Assembly: GCF_003515775.1 (NCBI RefSeq)
Contig: NZ_QWEI01000001.1
Coordinates: 662,106 to 726,105 of the forward strand
Source: Ureibacillus yapensis
Lineage (GTDB): Bacteria; Bacillota; Bacilli; Bacillales_A; Planococcaceae
Length of the DNA: 64,000 nt
Direction: 5' to 3'
The number at the start of each line of letters is the position of its first letter. Positions within the stretch are counted from its first letter, which is position 1. Below, piece by piece: positions 55,719 to 63,731 of this stretch. The position numbers and the translations under genes were made by a program. The notes under the pieces are model-generated. The model saw nothing but the letters and a program-made list of their open reading frames with translations, was not told the DNA's origin and did no database searches.

Positions 55719-57125
55719 TTAAGGTGTGTTACTTGTGTTTGTTAGATATTTTTCCTCTAGTTGTTTTACTGTTTCTTCATAGTTCATTTCATTCATTGCT
55801 TCTAAATCTGCTCGTAAACGATCATATTGCTCTTCCACCCAGTTATGATATTCACTATTTTTCTTTTGTAAATAATCATGGGATTCTTCGGACATTGCAT
55901 CGTGATGTTGATAAAGGTAGGTAAGGGTTAATTCAATCGCCAAACTTTCTACTACCCATTTTCCGAATTCTCCTCCATGGTAAGTAAAGATTTCCAGCCA
56001 ATTGTCTACTTTGTTAAATGCCAGGTTATCCGCTTGGGAAGACTTCCATTGCTTCCATTTTCCCGCTACTTTATTCGCTTCATTTAGTTGTTTTTCAAGA
56101 CCTTGCGCATCTGTTACATGTTGAAACGTACCTTCTGTAACAGCCGCAATATCCTGCAATTGTTTTTGTCCTTCTTGATCTACATTAAAACCGATTACAT
56201 TTACGATTGGTGTTATATCAGAATCATATAAGGATTTTGCAGTACCAACCGGATCATCTTCACAAGTCGAAATCCCATCACTTACCAAGTACACAATATT
56301 GGTATTCGTCTCTCCTTTAAAGGCGGCTAAATCTTTTTGAGCTTCCTTTAAAGCTAAGCCAATGGGAGTCCAGCCTGCTGGTGTTGCTTTTTTTAGTGCC
56401 TCATTGAAACTTGCTTCCTCATATTGGCTAATCGGGTAGATTAATTCACTGCTCTTACAAGAAAGTGCCTGATCTCCAACTTCTCCCGTTCCTTCATGTC
56501 CATAAATGAGCAAGCCGACATTGGCTTCATTAGGCAAGGCTTTCACGAATTTATGTATGGCATTTTTAGCAGCCTCCATTCGCGTCACGTTACCTTCGTA
56601 ATTCGCCATACTTCCGGAGGCATCCAAGATCACCATGACATTCAAGTTTTCTTTAAACTGATAACGGGAGTCTTCAATCTCTGGACTGCCTATTGACTGG
56701 AATTTTACCTTATCAATGATATCTCCGGCCCCAGTATAATCTTGTTGAAAGACTGATAAAATCGCCTCAAAGTATTGGTCTAGTTCTTCATTCGTCGGGT
56801 TACCTGAAATGTCAGGCAAGTTTTCCGTTAATTCGTCGACAATCTTTCGTCCGTCTTCACTGGCAGTATTCACGTATTCTATATAACCTGAAGGCAAATC
56901 TGCCAGTTCCTCCAGATTTGTTGGAAGGGAAGGACCCACGATGACATTTTCATTGTTCTTAACCTCATCATTTGTCGGCTCTGCTGGATTTTGGCCATCT
57001 CCGTTCACTGTTTCTTCTGCAACTTGCTGTTCTTCCATCATCGGTTCGTTCGTGCTTTCATTAGAACTGCAACCTGCAAGGAGTATTAAAATTAGGATGA
57101 ATAGTATGCTGATTCGTTTATGCAA
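55719..57125 (-). CDS. VWA-domain lipoprotein 1 of the Tad locus
   Basis: A 468-residue member, the most diverged of the three. Lipobox LLAGC, acidic linker, complete MIDAS (DASGSMA, GWTPIG, VSDGIST), both conserved cysteines and the C-terminal EEKYLTNTSNTP-type end shared with the other copies. Start TTG 57125, nine bases after TAGGAG. It directly follows the prepilin gene (28 bases). Canonical Tad loci carry a VWA domain on TadG; here the function seems to sit on these separate lipoproteins. Confidence 0.75.
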   Translation of the reverse strand: MHKRISILFILILILLAGCSSNESTNEPMMEEQQVAEETVNGDGQNPAEPTNDEVKNNENVIVGPSLPTNLEELADLPSGYIEYVNTASEDGRKIVDELTENLPDISGNPTNEELDQYFEAILSVFQQDYTGAGDIIDKVKFQSIGSPEIEDSRYQFKENLNVMVILDASGSMANYEGNVTRMEAAKNAIHKFVKALPNEANVGLLIYGHEGTGEVGDQALSCKSSELIYPISQYEEASFNEALKKATPAGWTPIGLALKEAQKDLAAFKGETNTNIVYLVSDGISTCEDDPVGTAKSLYDSDITPIVNVIGFNVDQEGQKQLQDIAAVTEGTFQHVTDAQGLEKQLNEANKVAGKWKQWKSSQADNLAFNKVDNWLEIFTYHGGEFGKWVVESLAIELTLTYLYQHHDAMSEESHDYLQKKNSEYHNWVEEQYDRLRADLEAMNEMNYEETVKQLEEKYLTNTSNTP

Positions 57126-57153
57126 TATGTTCAACTCCTAATACCTACTAAGG

Positions 57154-57363
57154 TTATTCTCCTACCATTTCGGAAATTTTTCTGATAATCTTGCCGATTA
57201 ACTCTGAAATTGATGCTGACTGGCCACTTACGGCTGTAGAAATAATTCCTAGAACTAAAATTAACAATGCAGCCAGTCCCAACCATTCCAAAGATTGAGC
57301 ACCTTTCTCATTTTTTGTTGGTGCTACTAGATTCAACCATACCTTTTGCATCATGTTTTTCAT
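57154..57363 (-). CDS. flp: Flp-type IVb prepilin
   Basis: A 69-residue major pilin precursor. Leader ending KNEKG, predicted cleavage before AQSLEWLGLAALLIL with Glu at +5, then one hydrophobic helix and a short amphipathic tail. Size and layout are those of Flp/TadF-like pilins. Start after AAGGAGAG. No prepilin peptidase (TadV/CpaA) is in the locus, so cleavage must rely on a peptidase encoded elsewhere, for example ComC. Confidence 0.8.
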   Translation of the reverse strand: MKNMMQKVWLNLVAPTKNEKGAQSLEWLGLAALLILVLGIISTAVSGQSASISELIGKIIRKISEMVGE

Positions 57364-57378
57364 CTTTTTTCTCTCCTT

Positions 57379-58311
57379 TTATTTTAATAAGTCAAAAATC
57401 CCGCTATTTTGGTTAAACAAATTTATGATCATCAAGCCTCCGACTAAAATTAATGAAGAAGGCAATATGAGAAAGGTTGTAACTAAAGTGACTTTCGGCG
57501 ATGCTTTTGCCGCCTTTTCCTTGATCATTTCTTTCTTCAGCTTCCTCATTTCTTCGGCTTGTTGTTTAAATGATGCCGCAATGGGAACACCCAACCGTTC
57601 CCCCTGGATCAATGATTTGATCAGAATTTGAAACTCTTTTGATTCATTGCGTTCGAGCAGTGAGCGATACGCTTCCACTCGTGATACCCCAACGCTGATT
57701 TCTTGAAGAAACCGCTCAAACTCTTCTTTGATTGGACCTTCAAAGTAAGGTACAATATCCCGCAACGCTTGCGTCAATCCAACCCCTGCCTGCAAGGTAA
57801 CGCTCATCGTGTCAAGAAAATCCGGCAATTGATACGAAATTTCCTCCTGCCGCGCTTTTGCTTTCGAGCGAATCCACAGGATCGAACCTAAAAATCCGCC
57901 GATGGGCAATAGAATGACTAGAAATTGTGAAAATGGAAAACCAAGTATGAGCAAGATTCCACCCATCATCACACCGATAATCAAACAGAACATTTTCAAT
58001 CCCTGAAATCGTTCCACCGTCATTCCATAGGGGTAGCCCGCCTGGACAATCCATTTTTTCACGTCCGCATTCTCACTGAAGAAATTAATGCGCTGCCCCA
58101 AATCCGAGAAATCATCCGCAAAATGAAGCATTTTCGAAAGAATTTTTTCCTTTCGGCTTACTTTCTTTTTAAAGTGTTGGTGGTCCTCCAGCATATCGGC
58201 AACCGTTGTTTTAAGCTCTCGATGTTCGGTTAAATAAACATAAAACCCTCTTAATGCAATGCCGATCGAGAGCACGGTGAGCATTATGGCAATCGCAATT
58301 ATTCCATCCAT
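57379..58311 (-). CDS. tadC: Tad pilus inner-membrane platform protein TadC
   Basis: A 310-residue type II secretion F-domain protein (GSPII_F near 165-300; LPDFLDTMSVTLQAGVGLTQ and IKSLIQGERLGVPIAAS) with helices near the start, 95-135 and the end. Together with TadB it forms the membrane platform on which the ATPase acts. Start set at 58311; four-base gap to tadB. Confidence 0.85.
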   Translation of the reverse strand: MDGIIAIAIMLTVLSIGIALRGFYVYLTEHRELKTTVADMLEDHQHFKKKVSRKEKILSKMLHFADDFSDLGQRINFFSENADVKKWIVQAGYPYGMTVERFQGLKMFCLIIGVMMGGILLILGFPFSQFLVILLPIGGFLGSILWIRSKAKARQEEISYQLPDFLDTMSVTLQAGVGLTQALRDIVPYFEGPIKEEFERFLQEISVGVSRVEAYRSLLERNESKEFQILIKSLIQGERLGVPIAASFKQQAEEMRKLKKEMIKEKAAKASPKVTLVTTFLILPSSLILVGGLMIINLFNQNSGIFDLLK

Positions 58312-58315
58312 CGTC

Positions 58316-59242
58316 TCACACCCTAATATTTGTAATCTTGTTAATAATGAAGAAAGTAGCAACTGTACCCGCAATAAAAATTGCAAGCAGTATTAATCCA
58401 ATCCCTGAAAACAGTGCGTCTAAGAAGCCATCGACAACATTGTTCATCATCAATACGAGGAAAATGGGGATTACTGGCACAATGTACGCGATATACCGAT
58501 GCTCCGCGGTCATTGTCTTAATCTCCTGTTTCAGGAGTTTACGCTCATCAAGCGTTTGACTCATTTCATCCAGCACGGCATACAGATTTCCCCCGGCGCG
58601 CTTCTGGATCAGCAACGTCGCGGTGAAAAGGTGGAATTCTTTATTATCAATCCGCTTTTCCAATGTTCGAATGGCTGTCCCAAAATCAATTCCTAGAGAC
58701 AACTCATGGGCCAAATGTTTAAATTCGCTTTTTGCAGGTTCCGCCATTTCCTTTGCCGCTAACTGAATTCCCTGATTCAGCGTCATGCCGGATCGTGTGG
58801 AGTTGGCAAGCAGCCGGCAAATATCCGGCAATTGATCGATTAACATTTGCCGTCTTCGGTCTTTGCGGATTTTAAATAGCATTCTTCTTCCAGCTTCCAG
58901 CAGCATTAAGGAAAGAGCCAATGCGATCAATGTCGGCACCTTGAAAAAGTTGACCAGGACGAATAAAATGCCCATATAAGAAACAATTAAAGCGCCCAAA
59001 AATTCGGATGGCGTAAATGGAATATTCGCATTTTGCAGCTTTCCTTCCATTTCCTTTGCCGTTTCGGTCTGGTCAAACTTTGCCCCCCACAACACGAGGA
59101 CACTTTTCCGCTTTTCTCCTTCACGGTAGAACTGATGCGTCTTTTTTCGCCATTCCTTTTTTTCCTTTCGATAGCCTAATAGAAAGTACAAGCCAACAAT
59201 CAGCAGAAAGAAAGCCAATGCGGCGATAGAAGCTTCGATCAT
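58316..59242 (-). CDS. tadB: Tad pilus inner-membrane platform protein TadB
   Basis: A 308-residue type II secretion F-domain protein (LPDICRLLANSTRSGMTLNQ; LFTATLLIQKRAGGNLYAVL). Four helices. Start overlaps the cpaF stop as ATGA. Confidence 0.85.
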   Translation of the reverse strand: MIEASIAALAFFLLIVGLYFLLGYRKEKKEWRKKTHQFYREGEKRKSVLVLWGAKFDQTETAKEMEGKLQNANIPFTPSEFLGALIVSYMGILFVLVNFFKVPTLIALALSLMLLEAGRRMLFKIRKDRRRQMLIDQLPDICRLLANSTRSGMTLNQGIQLAAKEMAEPAKSEFKHLAHELSLGIDFGTAIRTLEKRIDNKEFHLFTATLLIQKRAGGNLYAVLDEMSQTLDERKLLKQEIKTMTAEHRYIAYIVPVIPIFLVLMMNNVVDGFLDALFSGIGLILLAIFIAGTVATFFIINKITNIRV

Positions 59243-60585
59243 ACGACCACCTCCTGCTGTGGCCGGAACAAGCTTTCCGAAATGTCAATGCCGAACATCC
59301 GAATCCTTTCAAGACACTTCGGCATTTGACCGGTTGGCGTGAAATAACCCAATACTTCGCCCTCTTCGGACATGCCAACCCGCTTGAAAGTAAAAATTTC
59401 AACGATATCAGCCGTGCCATCGTCCTTTTTTTGCACTTCCGAAATGGAAACAATTTTTCTTGTTCCATCTGTTAATCTCGTTGCTTGAATAATAATGTCC
59501 AACGCTCCGACCGTAAATTCGCGGATGATGCTGGAAGGAAGATCCATCCCCGCCATCACGACCATGGATTCGACACGCCGCAGCGCATCATCCGGTGTAT
59601 TGGCATGGACGGTTGTCAGGGAGCCTTCATGACCCGTGTTCATCGCTTGGAGCATATCGAACGCTTCCCCGCTTCGAACCTCCCCGACAATGATTCGGTC
59701 CGGTCGCATCCGCAACGCGTTTTTAACGAGGTTGCGAATCGTAATTTCCCCTCTTCCTTCCACATTGGCAGGACGCGCCTCCATTCCGACCACATTCGGA
59801 CGATTCAACCGAAGCTCGGCGGAATCTTCTATTGTAATCACGCGTTCATAAACGGGAATGGAACTTGCCGCCACATTCAGCAAGGTCGTCTTACCAGAAC
59901 CGGTTCCTCCCGAAATCAGCGTGTTCATCTTCGCCTTGACCACACTATCAATGAAGGTAGCCATCCGGTCATCAAGAGAATTGAACTGAAGTAGATCTTC
60001 CATTTGGAATGGCTCTTTTCGGAATTTACGAATCGAAACAAGCGTGCCATTCAAACTGATTGGCGGAATCACTGCATTTACACGGCTGCCATCCGGAAGA
60101 CGCGCATCGACCATTGGCGAGCTTTCATCAATCCGCCGCCCAAGCGGTGCCACGATACGGTCGACAATATGGCGAACATGCTCATCATCGCGAAATGAAA
60201 TATTGACCTGCTCTAATCTTCCTTTTCGCTCGACATACACCTCGTTAAAGCCGTTTATGAGAATCTCCGTTACCGTGGAATCATTGATCAACGGTTCAAG
60301 CGGCCCCAATCCAACCGATTCATCGAGAATTCGTGTAACGAGCAGTTCCTTATCATGACGGGAAATAACCACTCGTTCCTCCGACATGAATTGCGAAACA
60401 TATTGTTCAATTTTCAGCCTCATTTCGCCCTGCGACAGCTGTGTCAGTGCTTCCAGGTTGGTATCGCGAAGCAAACGGGCTTTATAATGTTCAACCAGTT
60501 CATCCACAAGATGGTTTTCGTATTCATAGGAAACATTCTTCTTTTGCGAAGCGAACTCTTTTCTTCTTTCAAAAATAGAAGCCAT
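59239..60585 (-). CDS. cpaF: Tad pilus assembly ATPase CpaF/TadA
   Basis: A 448-residue VirB11/PilT-type secretion ATPase that powers pilin assembly. Walker [15 protein letters not shown], Asp box [12 protein letters not shown], Walker B and His box [21 protein letters not shown]-terminal helical bundle with [14 protein letters not shown]. Start after AAGGGGG. No second (retraction) ATPase in the locus. Confidence 0.92.
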   Translation of the reverse strand: MASIFERRKEFASQKKNVSYEYENHLVDELVEHYKARLLRDTNLEALTQLSQGEMRLKIEQYVSQFMSEERVVISRHDKELLVTRILDESVGLGPLEPLINDSTVTEILINGFNEVYVERKGRLEQVNISFRDDEHVRHIVDRIVAPLGRRIDESSPMVDARLPDGSRVNAVIPPISLNGTLVSIRKFRKEPFQMEDLLQFNSLDDRMATFIDSVVKAKMNTLISGGTGSGKTTLLNVAASSIPVYERVITIEDSAELRLNRPNVVGMEARPANVEGRGEITIRNLVKNALRMRPDRIIVGEVRSGEAFDMLQAMNTGHEGSLTTVHANTPDDALRRVESMVVMAGMDLPSSIIREFTVGALDIIIQATRLTDGTRKIVSISEVQKKDDGTADIVEIFTFKRVGMSEEGEVLGYFTPTGQMPKCLERIRMFGIDISESLFRPQQEVVV

Positions 60586-60597
60586 GACGAAACCCCC

Positions 60598-61761
60598 TTA
60601 TGATTTCAAAATTTCGCGCGAAAACTTTCGAATATCCTTTGCAAACGGAATGAGTTTTCGCTCCTTGATATTTTTGCGAACCGGCTCGCCTTTATTCAGG
60701 AAAGGCTGCAATCCTTTCACATCTTTTCGCAACACGGCGGCAATCGGATAGCGAAGAACATTTTTCAGATCTTTTTCCTGCACTTCATTTTCTTTGGACA
60801 TGAAGTTTAAAATGATCTCCATTTTCCCCAACAAATTCATGCCAAGCCGAGCGGATAACTCTTCATAATGCTTCAGCACTTTCAATGACGGCGTATCTGG
60901 TGTGAGTATGTAAAAAATCTTATCGGACTCTTCCATTGCAGTGATTGACTTGCCATTCATGGAAGAAGGCAAATCAACAATCACATAATCAAACGCGCGT
61001 CGGGAAGTTCGAAGCAGCTTTGCCACAAAGTCTTCGCCCAACGATTCCGAGACTTCCGCATCTATTGGGCTGACCAATATTTCGAGTTTCGAATGCTCCT
61101 CGGTTTTTGACACATTTCGTATGTGGCTTTCGTTTAACTCCTCGATAACGGGCAAAAGGTCTGCAATGGAACGGTTTGTTTCGATGGAAAACATTGATTC
61201 AATTCCGCCATACTGCCCGTTTAAATCTATGAGAATCACTTCGGCAGTCGATTCAAGCTTCAGCGTTTGAGCTAAAGACGAAGAAATGATGGATTTGCCC
61301 GTACCGCCTTTTCCGCTGTATACAGAGAAAATTTGCCCTCTTCCCCGTCCAAAGGAAATCGCCGCTTTTTCCGTTTCTCTTGAATTTTTTTTAATGGAAT
61401 AGTTTTTAACCGTCGTAGGGAACCGGCTTGTAAAGAGAGACGTCTCTTCCGGAAAGACGAAAAATTCATCCACCCCTGCACGCATCATATTGCGCAGCAG
61501 CACAAAGTCCGTTCTGTCTGCAATAAAAATAATCAATACGGATGGATTAATTTGTCGAATGGATTGCACAAGATCAATCGCGATATCCGAATCAGGCTGG
61601 GTCATGAGAACGATATCCCGCGTTTCGCGATTCATTTCCCGAATGGCATCGGCAGACGTTGCAGAAAGAACATGTTCTTCGGTGGTCTCAGCGATGGTGT
61701 TCAACTGTTCTCGCAGAACCGGATCATCGCTGACAAGTAAAATATTTAATTTCTGTTCCAT
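60598..61761 (-). CDS. cpaE: Tad pilus CpaE/TadZ-like protein
   Basis: A 387-residue protein with an N-terminal receiver-like domain (1-120; ILLVSDDPVLREQL, phosphate-acceptor site not clearly kept) and a MinD/ParA-like ATPase domain with deviant Walker A YSGKGGTGKSIISSSLA. TadZ proteins mark the polar site of pilus assembly. Start is ATG 61761 or GTG 61767; both are near AAAGGA. Confidence 0.85.
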   Translation of the reverse strand: MEQKLNILLVSDDPVLREQLNTIAETTEEHVLSATSADAIREMNRETRDIVLMTQPDSDIAIDLVQSIRQINPSVLIIFIADRTDFVLLRNMMRAGVDEFFVFPEETSLFTSRFPTTVKNYSIKKNSRETEKAAISFGRGRGQIFSVYSGKGGTGKSIISSSLAQTLKLESTAEVILIDLNGQYGGIESMFSIETNRSIADLLPVIEELNESHIRNVSKTEEHSKLEILVSPIDAEVSESLGEDFVAKLLRTSRRAFDYVIVDLPSSMNGKSITAMEESDKIFYILTPDTPSLKVLKHYEELSARLGMNLLGKMEIILNFMSKENEVQEKDLKNVLRYPIAAVLRKDVKGLQPFLNKGEPVRKNIKERKLIPFAKDIRKFSREILKS

Positions 61762-61778
61762 GCTCACATTTCCTTTCC

Positions 61779-62528
61779 TTACGAATTTCCATCCGACGAT
61801 TCAGTTTGTTTAGAATCTGATGCTTCTTTTGCTTTGGCTTTCGCCTCTGCATCTTGTGGCTTAGCTGGAGACTTCGTTTTCTCAGCAGCTTTAGGCTTTT
61901 CCTCCGTTGCCGCCAACTCTTGTCCAACATTCGCCTTCAAGACGCGTATGTGCTCTGCATAGTTTTGCATATGTATCAGTTTGGTGGCATCCTCGGACGA
62001 AACTTCGACAGCAACGCCTGCAAAATTCTCAGCCGTTCCGGAAGCATAAGCAACCGACACATCCTTCATAAATAGCTTGGTTTGCTTTTTGCCATTGGCT
62101 TCAGTGGAAACGATGATATCCACTCGGTCCAATGCCGCAACTTCCTGGTCAAACTGAATGTTGTCCGTGCGGTAAAGCGCCACAAGCCGATTATTTTCAT
62201 TTTGTAAGTTCGAGTAATTTTTCAGCATGTTGTTGGTAATAATGTCGCCCTCATTTAAAGGAACAACGGATACTTGACCAATAATTTCAGACTCGGAAGT
62301 GATATGAGATTCAGTTAAGAATTTTTGAGGAATTTCCATTTTGGTGATCTGATTGGACTGTAGTAATGTTCGAGCAGGGATATCGCCATTGGATACGTAA
62401 ATCTCAACCATTCCCCCAAGCTCGGCATTCAGCTGCTTCACTTTTTCCAGCACTAAATACCCTGCAACAGCCGCTAATAGAAAAGCGAGTATAAGAAAAA
62501 TGGCCGCTCGTCGTTTTGCCTCTAACAC
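61779..62528 (-). CDS. cpaB: Tad pilus CpaB/RcpC-like protein
   Basis: A 249-residue protein with one N-terminal helix (8-28), a SAF domain (GDIPARTLLQSNQITKMEIP) and the RcpC/CpaB region, ending in a low-complexity Lys/Ala/Glu tail (from about 205). In Gram-negative bacteria it works with the secretin, which is absent here as expected for a Gram-positive cell; it may instead contact the wall. GTG start after GTAGGGA. First gene of the locus. Confidence 0.82.
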   Translation of the reverse strand: MLEAKRRAAIFLILAFLLAAVAGYLVLEKVKQLNAELGGMVEIYVSNGDIPARTLLQSNQITKMEIPQKFLTESHITSESEIIGQVSVVPLNEGDIITNNMLKNYSNLQNENNRLVALYRTDNIQFDQEVAALDRVDIIVSTEANGKKQTKLFMKDVSVAYASGTAENFAGVAVEVSSEDATKLIHMQNYAEHIRVLKANVGQELAATEEKPKAAEKTKSPAKPQDAEAKAKAKEASDSKQTESSDGNS

Positions 62529-62584
62529 AAATTTCCCTACTTTCTAGTTTGTCTCGTATTCTCGCAAATGCAATTTACTTTATC

Positions 62585-62612
62585 AGTATAAGATAGGAGG
62601 AAAGGTTGTCAA
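62585..62612 (-). promoter_or_regulatory. predicted sigma-A promoter of the Tad locus
   Basis: Minus strand perfect TTGACA (62612-62607), a 16-bp spacer and TATACT (62590-62585). The transcript would start near 62578, about 50 bases before the cpaB GTG. Confidence 0.7.
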
Positions 62613-62649
62613 AGTTAGGAAGAAAATTGAGCCCTTATTTCATAGACCC

Positions 62650-62656
62650 TTCGACA
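62650..62656 (-). promoter_or_regulatory. Spo0A-box core upstream of the Tad promoter
   Basis: Minus strand TGTCGAA, a perfect match to the Spo0A-box core TGNCGAA, about 75 bases before the predicted transcription start. Confidence 0.45.
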
Positions 62657-62709
62657 CGTGAGGATAGTTTTGTTTTTTGTGTTAACGAAGAGTAATATTT
62701 GTTTGTTTG

Positions 62710-62726
62710 TGTCGAATTATGTCGAA
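62710..62726 (+). promoter_or_regulatory. tandem Spo0A-box cores upstream of the Tad promoter
   Basis: Two perfect TGTCGAA copies at 62710-62716 and 62720-62726, exactly ten bases apart (one helical turn), as in many tandem Spo0A sites. Confidence 0.5.
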
Positions 62727-62880
62727 TTTAGTCTAAAATAAATAGCAGAGGAAAGGTATTGCACTACCAACATGTGAATTTCTAATCATTTTCGGGATTT
62801 TTGTTTAAAAAATGAATAATTAGGAAAGTGGTTTAATAATTGAGGTTGAGGATATATGAATAATTTGGAGCAGTTGGAAT

Positions 62881-62924
62881 AAAAAAGGAGCCCCCTTGAA
62901 AGTTTTGCTTTCAAGAGAGCCCCT
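62881..62924 (-). terminator. terminator of hpf
   Basis: GGGGCTCTCTTGAAAG pairs with CTTTCAAGGGGGCTCC (one mismatch or bulge) around CAAAA, followed by TTTTTT on the minus strand. Confidence 0.88.
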
Positions 62925-62936
62925 TGGATACTATAG

Positions 62937-63494
62937 TTAGTTTGTTTCAATCAAGCCGTATTTCCCGTCACGGCGTTTGTAAACGATGTTTGTGTTGTTG
63001 GACTCTGAATCGGTATAAATGAAGAAATCGTGACCCAACAGGTTCATTTGAAGAATCGCTTCTTCTTGGTCCATTGGTTTTAGGTCAAATTGCTTTGTAC
63101 GAACAACCGGGAATTCTTCCTCTTCCGTAGCCGTTGCCGCCACACCGTTTGATGCTTCATTGGCGAAGAAAACACCCACGCCTTCGCGTTCACGGAATTT
63201 ACGGTTGACTTTCGTTTTGTGCTTCCGAATTTGGCGCTCAAGTTTATCTACTATTAAATCGATAGCTGCGTACATATCATTATGACGTTCTTCTGCGCGG
63301 AGTGTAACATTTTTCATGGGAATCGTGACTTCAACTTTTGTCTGCTTATCGTTATACACTTTTAAGTTGACGTTAGCGTTGGCATTGACATCTTCGTTGA
63401 AATAGCGTTCGATCTTTTCAATCTTGTTTTCAACGTACTCGCGTATCGCTGGAGTTACCTCAATGTTTTCACCACGAATGTTAAAGTTAATCAT
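62937..63494 (-). CDS. hpf: long-form ribosome hibernation promoting factor
   Basis: A 185-residue HPF (B. subtilis YvyD). N-terminal S30AE domain (1-100; MINFNIRGENIEVTPAIREY) that binds the decoding region, and the C-terminal dimerisation domain (about 128-185; DQEEAILQMNLLGHDFFIYT) that joins two 70S ribosomes into 100S dimers. Start set at 63494 after AAGGAGGAG; the longer frame includes the promoter. A sigma-H-like promoter and a Spo0A-box core precede it. Confidence 0.95.
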   Translation of the reverse strand: MINFNIRGENIEVTPAIREYVENKIEKIERYFNEDVNANANVNLKVYNDKQTKVEVTIPMKNVTLRAEERHNDMYAAIDLIVDKLERQIRKHKTKVNRKFREREGVGVFFANEASNGVAATATEEEEFPVVRTKQFDLKPMDQEEAILQMNLLGHDFFIYTDSESNNTNIVYKRRDGKYGLIETN

Positions 63495-63528
63495 GTAAAC
63501 TCCTCCTTTTATTACACCTATGTAAATA

Positions 63529-63557
63529 CTATTCGCCATAGGTTCAAAAAATCCTAC
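63529..63557 (-). promoter_or_regulatory. sigma-H-type promoter of hpf
   Basis: Minus strand GTAGGATTT (63557-63549), an 11-bp spacer and GGCGAATAG (63537-63529). This matches the sigma-H pattern RNAGGAWWW-N11-RNNGAATWW except for the last base. B. subtilis hpf (yvyD) is also read by sigma-H. Start near 63522, about 28 bases before the ATG. Confidence 0.65.
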
Positions 63558-63582
63558 CACTGCGAGGAAATCTTTTTCATCT

Positions 63583-63589
63583 TTCGACA
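63583..63589 (-). promoter_or_regulatory. Spo0A-box core upstream of hpf
   Basis: Minus strand TTGTCGAAA contains the perfect core TGTCGAA, about 65 bases before the predicted hpf transcription start. Confidence 0.4.
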
Positions 63590-63731
63590 ATTGCGTTCAC
63601 ATTTTCCTAACAGAATAGTTAGAAAGTTTTCATATAGTGTGCGGCAAACTAGGTGAACATGAGCAGCTGGATGATTCACGATTCTGGTAATTTGCTTGCA
63701 AGAATTCTTCAATAAAATGAAAACATAGGAG

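Larger units (their letters stand above)
62529..62880. other. regulatory interval between hpf and the Tad locus
   Basis: About 350 A/T-rich bases with no credible gene. It carries the Tad promoter (62585-62612) and three Spo0A-box cores. A tiny plus-strand frame of eight codons near 62857 is not considered real. Confidence 0.5.

Noticed and set aside
63516-63543. ACCTATG/CATAGGT hairpin upstream of hpf
   Set aside because: It overlaps the predicted -10 and start site of the sigma-H promoter, so most of it would not be in the mRNA.
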